Shown here piece after piece: positions 6,471-10,022 of a stretch of DNA of 10,022 nt. The notes beneath the pieces are model-generated. The model had not been told where the DNA came from and made no database searches. It saw only the letters and a program-made list of their open reading frames with translations. How positions within the stretch are numbered: position 1 is the stretch's first letter; each line of letters opens with the position of its first letter. The position numbers and the translations under genes were made by a program. This stretch comes from Deltaproteobacteria bacterium. Lineage in GTDB: Bacteria; Desulfobacterota_C; Deferrisomatia; Deferrisomatales; JACRMM01. The DNA is taken from assembly GCA_016218905.1 (NCBI GenBank), contig JACRCS010000410.1:1-10022 (forward strand), in the 5' to 3' direction.

Positions 6471-8828
6471 ATGGCAATGATACGGCGTGCAGTGGTCTTG
6501 GGGGCGGGCGTCATGGGGAGCGGCATCGCGGAACAGCTCGCCAACGCCGGCGTGCCCACGCTTCTTCTCGACGTCGTGCCGAAGGAGCTCACCGAGGACG
6601 AGCAGAAGAAGGGGCTCGATCTCGACCATCCTAGCGTGCGCAACCGCTTCGCGTTGAAAGGGATCGAAGGCGCGAAGAAGGGCGGGTTCGGCAATCCCGA
6701 CCGCGCGAAGCTCGTCACGCCCGGGAACTTCGAAGACGACCTCCCGAAACTCGCCGACGCAGACTGGGTGATCGAGGTCGTGGTGGAGCGCCTGGACATC
6801 AAGGTGGATCTTTTGCGCCGCGTGGCGGCCCACCTCTCCGCCGACGCGCTCCTCACCACCAACACCTCGGGCCTCTCGGTCAATGCGATGGCCGACGCGC
6901 TGCCCGAGGGCCTGCGGCCCCGGTTCTTCGGCACCCACTTTTTCAACCCGCCGCGCTACATGTACCTGCTGGAGCTCATACCCGCCCGCACCACGTCGGA
7001 AGAGATCTTGAAGGGCTTCCGGGATTTCGCGGAGGTGCGCCTCGGCAAAGGAGTGGTCGAGGGCAAGGACACTCCGAACTTCGTCGCCAACCGGGTTGGT
7101 ATCTACTCCATGACCTACCCCATCGGGATCATGGGGAAGCACGGGTTCGGCGTGGAAGAGGTCGATGCGGCCACGGGCAAAGTACTCGGCCGCGCCATGG
7201 CCACCTTCGCGACCCACGACCTGGCCGGCATCGACACCTATCCCCACGTGGTGCGCTCCCAGTACGAAGGCGCGCCGGACGACGAGTGCCGCGACCAACT
7301 CGTGCTGCCCGCCTGGATCCACGGCATGATCGAGCGCGGGTACTTCGGCCGCAAGGTGGGAAAGGGCTTCTACACGGACAAGGGCAAGTCCGTGATCGAG
7401 CCGGCCACGCTGGAGTACCGGCCAGTGCGCAAGGTCGAATTTGCAAGCCTCGCCCAGGCCGCCAAGACCTCGGACCCGAGGGCGCGAATCGCGGGGCTCG
7501 TGAAGGCGGACGACGCTGCGGGCCGGTTCGCCTGGGACGTGACCGCGGCGACGCTCCTCTACGCCGCCCATCGCGTCCCCGAGATCTCCGATCAACTCGT
7601 GGAGATCGACCGGGCCATGCGGTGGGGATACGCCTGGGAGATCGGGCCCTTCGAGATCTGGGACGCCCTCGGCGTTCGGGAGTCGGTGGAGCGCATGACG
7701 GCGGAGGGGCGAAGCGTTCCCGAATGGGTGCAGGCGCTCGCGTCCTCCGAGTCGCCCTCGTTCTACCAGAGGGAGGCGTTGGAGACGCGGGCGTGGGACC
7801 CGGGACAGAAGCGCCACGTGCCGGTGGCCGCAGATCCCCGGGCGATCGTGCTCGCGGACCGGAAGAAGGCCGGCAGAACGCTTCGGGAGAACGACCAGGC
7901 CGGGCTCATCGACCTCGGCGACGGCGTCGCGTGCGTCGAGTTTCGCACCAAGGCGAACGTGGTGGACGAAGGGGTGCTGGAGCTCCTCCAGGAGGCCGTG
8001 GCCGGAGCCGGGCGCTACGACGCCCTCGTCATCGGCAATCAAGGGCCGCTCTTCTCGGCCGGCGCGAACCTCGCCGCCATGGCCGACAAGATCCTCCGGG
8101 AGGACTGGGAGGCCATCGACCGCACCATCCGCACGGCCCAGGGGGCCATGATGGCGCTCAAACAAAGCCCGATTCCCGTGGTGGCGGCGGCCTTCGGCAA
8201 GGTGCTCGGCGGCGGGCTCGAGGTGTGCCTCCACTGCCACCGCGTGCAGGCGGGCCACGAGACGAACATGGGGCTCGTGGAAGTGGGGGTGGGGCTCATC
8301 CCGGCGGCGGGCGGCATCAAGGAGTCGCTCCTTCGGGCCATGGCCCTGGCCGGCGGGTCCCCGCTCTCCGCGGTACAGAAGGCCTTCGAGGCGGTTGCCC
8401 AGGCCAGGGTGACCGGGTCGGCGTGGGAGGCCTTCGACCTGCGCTATCTGCGCCCCGGAGACGGCGTCACCCTGAACCGGGAGCACCTCTTGTATGCGGC
8501 GAAAAGGGCCGCGGTGGCGCTCGTCGAAACCGGCTGGCAGCCCACGCCGCCCGCGACCGTGGCCGTGCTCGGCCACGACGGCCTGGCGAACCTGCGCGCC
8601 CAGATCCACAACATGCGCGACGCGGGCTACCTCTCGGAGCACGACGCGCTCCTGGCCGACAAGGTGGCGTGGGTGCTCTGCGGGGGCGACATCGAGGCGG
8701 GCACGGTCGTGGGCGAGCAGTACCTCCTCGACCTGGAGCGGAAGGCCTTCGTGGAGCTCTGTCAGACGGAGAAGACCCTGCAGCGCATCCAGTACATGCT
8801 CCAGACCGGGAAGCCCCTGAGAAACTAA
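6471..8828 (+). CDS. fadN: FadN-type 3-hydroxyacyl-CoA dehydrogenase / enoyl-CoA hydratase fusion
   Basis: The 785-residue bifunctional enzyme hydrates enoyl-CoA and oxidises the 3-hydroxyacyl-CoA with NAD. The dehydrogenase comes first: NAD-binding GAGVMGSGIA (11-20), NTSGLSVNAM (131-140), then GTHFFNPPRYMYLLELIP (154-171) with the His/Glu catalytic pair H156 and E168 at the family's 12-residue spacing. The helical C-terminal HAD domain and a degenerate second copy (WGYAWEIGPFEIWDALG, 385-401) follow. The crotonase-fold hydratase is C-terminal: GNQGPLFSAGANLAAM (522-537), VLGGGLEVC (578-586) and MGLVEVGVGLIP (600-611). E584 and E604 are 20 residues apart, like Glu119/Glu139 of E. coli FadB. 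The domain order is that of Bacillus FadN (YusL), the reverse of FadB, and the terminal GKPLRN matches my recollection of FadN. The start is at 6471 or 6477, both with good ribosome binding sites. It lies 38 bp after fadE and 9 bp before fadA. Confidence 0.93.
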   Translation: MAMIRRAVVLGAGVMGSGIAEQLANAGVPTLLLDVVPKELTEDEQKKGLDLDHPSVRNRFALKGIEGAKKGGFGNPDRAKLVTPGNFEDDLPKLADADWVIEVVVERLDIKVDLLRRVAAHLSADALLTTNTSGLSVNAMADALPEGLRPRFFGTHFFNPPRYMYLLELIPARTTSEEILKGFRDFAEVRLGKGVVEGKDTPNFVANRVGIYSMTYPIGIMGKHGFGVEEVDAATGKVLGRAMATFATHDLAGIDTYPHVVRSQYEGAPDDECRDQLVLPAWIHGMIERGYFGRKVGKGFYTDKGKSVIEPATLEYRPVRKVEFASLAQAAKTSDPRARIAGLVKADDAAGRFAWDVTAATLLYAAHRVPEISDQLVEIDRAMRWGYAWEIGPFEIWDALGVRESVERMTAEGRSVPEWVQALASSESPSFYQREALETRAWDPGQKRHVPVAADPRAIVLADRKKAGRTLRENDQAGLIDLGDGVACVEFRTKANVVDEGVLELLQEAVAGAGRYDALVIGNQGPLFSAGANLAAMADKILREDWEAIDRTIRTAQGAMMALKQSPIPVVAAAFGKVLGGGLEVCLHCHRVQAGHETNMGLVEVGVGLIPAAGGIKESLLRAMALAGGSPLSAVQKAFEAVAQARVTGSAWEAFDLRYLRPGDGVTLNREHLLYAAKRAAVALVETGWQPTPPATVAVLGHDGLANLRAQIHNMRDAGYLSEHDALLADKVAWVLCGGDIEAGTVVGEQYLLDLERKAFVELCQTEKTLQRIQYMLQTGKPLRN

Positions 8829-8837
8829 GGAGAGACT

Positions 8838-10022
8838 ATGAGGGAAGCCGTCATTGTAGCCTCGGTCCGCACCCCGGTTGGGAAGGCGCAGCGAGGGGCG
8901 TACAGCACGGTCCGGCCTGACGAACTCGGGGCTGCGGCGATCCGGGGGGCCTTGGAACGGACGTCGGGACTCGACCCGGCCGAGATCGACGACGTGATCT
9001 TCGGGTGCTCCTTCCCCGAGGCCGAACAGGGCATGGATGTCGCCCGCAACGCGGCGCTTCTGGCCGGGCTTCCCGAGTCGGTGGCGGGTGTTACGGTCAG
9101 CCGATTCTGCGCATCGGGGCTGCAGGCCATCGCCTTTGCCTCCCACGGGATCGCCGCCGGCATGGCCGACGTCCTGCTCGCGGGGGGGACGGAGTCGACC
9201 ACCCGCATTCCCGGCGGGGGCAATAAGTTCGCGCCAAGCCCTGCTCTCCTGCGAAACCGCCCCGACGTGTTCCTGGGGATGGGGCTGACGGCCGAGAGGG
9301 TGGCGGAGCGGTACGGCGTGAGCCGGGAGGACCAGGACGCCTTCGCGGCCGAGAGTCACAGAAGGGCTCTCGCCGCCCAGGCCGAGGGCCGGTTCGACAC
9401 CGAGTTGATCCCGGTCGAGGTGAGGCGCGCCACGCCCGGCAGCGGGGCCGAGCCCAGGGTGGAGACCTTCGTCCATCGAAAGGACGAGGGGCCCCGCGCA
9501 GGGACCACGCCCGAAGGCCTGGCTGCGCTGAAGCCCGTGTTCAAGAAGGGGGGAACCGTCACGGCCGGAAACTCCTCCCAAAACAGCGACGGCGCTGCGG
9601 CGTCGGTCCTCATGTCCGCGGGAAAGGCCGCTTCACTGGGGCTCAAGCCCCTGGGCCGCCTCGTCTCCTTCGCCGTTGGAGGAGTGGACCCGGGAGTCAT
9701 GGGGATCGGGCCCGTGGTCGCCATTCCCAAGGCCTTGAAACAGGCGGGTCTCAGCCTTGACCACATCGACCTCATCGAGCTTAACGAGGCGTTTGCGAGC
9801 CAGGCGGTGTACGTCATGCGGCACCTGGGCCTCGACCCGGCCAGGGTGAACGTGAACGGCGGTGCGATCGCCCTCGGCCACCCGCTCGGCTGCACCGGGG
9901 CCAAGCTGACCGCGACCCTGCTCCACGAGATGACGCGCCGCCGAGCCCGGTACGGGATGGTGAGCATGTGCATCGCGGGGGGCATGGGCGCGGCCGGCGT
10001 CTTCGAAAACCTCACCCTCTGA
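8838..10022 (+). CDS. fadA: Acetyl-CoA acyltransferase (3-ketoacyl-CoA thiolase, FadA)
   Basis: The 394-residue thiolase cleaves 3-ketoacyl-CoA with CoA to acetyl-CoA and a shortened acyl-CoA, the last step of the cycle. The N-terminus MREAVIVASVRTPVGKA (1-17) is typical. The nucleophilic cysteine is C91 in VSRFCASGLQAI (87-98). NEAFA (316-320) and GGAIALGHPLG (341-351) supply N316 and H348, and C378 in CIAGGMG (378-384) is the acid/base cysteine. All expected catalytic residues are present and the length is normal. AAGGAGAG (8827-8834) overlaps the fadN stop codon and lies 3 nt before the ATG. With only 9 bp between genes, fadA is very probably co-transcribed with fadN and may form the trifunctional complex with it. 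The stop codon is the last three bases of the window. A biosynthetic acetoacetyl-CoA thiolase (AtoB/PhaA) is the alternative, but the operon favours beta-oxidation. Confidence 0.93.
   Translation: MREAVIVASVRTPVGKAQRGAYSTVRPDELGAAAIRGALERTSGLDPAEIDDVIFGCSFPEAEQGMDVARNAALLAGLPESVAGVTVSRFCASGLQAIAFASHGIAAGMADVLLAGGTESTTRIPGGGNKFAPSPALLRNRPDVFLGMGLTAERVAERYGVSREDQDAFAAESHRRALAAQAEGRFDTELIPVEVRRATPGSGAEPRVETFVHRKDEGPRAGTTPEGLAALKPVFKKGGTVTAGNSSQNSDGAAASVLMSAGKAASLGLKPLGRLVSFAVGGVDPGVMGIGPVVAIPKALKQAGLSLDHIDLIELNEAFASQAVYVMRHLGLDPARVNVNGGAIALGHPLGCTGAKLTATLLHEMTRRRARYGMVSMCIAGGMGAAGVFENLTL

Noticed and set aside
6153..9581. Very long minus-strand open frame (1142 residues) opposite fadE end, fadN and fadA
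   Set aside because: It is antisense to genes with intact catalytic motifs. Its translation is Arg/Gly/His/Pro-rich with no recognisable domain. Long antisense frames are expected in GC-rich genes with strong third-position GC.

Overview
The window is GC-rich (about two thirds G+C by eye) and densely coding. It holds two divergent gene groups around one intergenic region of about 520 bp, and every gene belongs to redox or fatty-acid metabolism. The mix of protein types suggests an uncultured high-GC bacterium of deltaproteobacterial or similar anaerobic/facultative lineage: a CCG-domain Fe-S protein paired with a GlcD-like flavoprotein, and a Bacillus-type FadE/FadN/FadA set. No marker gene is present, so the taxonomic placement is inference.

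Left, minus strand (1-2505): a FAD-binding oxidoreductase of the GlcD/PCMH-fold type (2505 down to 1045) is followed after 22 bp by an HdrD/GlcF-like Fe-S protein with cysteine-rich CCG domains (1022 down, running off the left edge). Together they look like a flavin dehydrogenase that passes electrons to a noncubane/cubane Fe-S partner.

Middle (2506-3026): the divergent intergenic region holds a compact repeat element of about 150 bp (2685-2834). It has 14-bp terminal inverted repeats (13/14 match) and candidate 4-bp flanking direct repeats, and its interior is almost entirely packed into five consecutive hairpins. It resembles a MITE or a composite palindromic (REP-like) element. One reading frame stays open through it into the downstream gene, which invites a too-long start call for that gene.

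Right, plus strand (3027-10022): a tight operon encodes a near-complete fatty-acid beta-oxidation route: fatty acyl-CoA synthetase (activation), FadE-type acyl-CoA dehydrogenase (first oxidation), FadN-type 3-hydroxyacyl-CoA dehydrogenase/enoyl-CoA hydratase fusion (hydration and second oxidation) and FadA-type thiolase (cleavage). Junctions are an 8-bp overlap, a 38-bp gap and a 9-bp gap. The catalytic residues I could check are intact in all four. The set matches the Bacillus subtilis fadN-fadA-fadE group in protein type but not in gene order. No ETF genes lie in the window, so the electron acceptor for FadE is not visible. The divergent flavoprotein/Fe-S pair is a possible but unproven metabolic partner. 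I recognise no wholly new system here; the structured repeat and the unusual Fe-S ligand pattern are the least ordinary signals.
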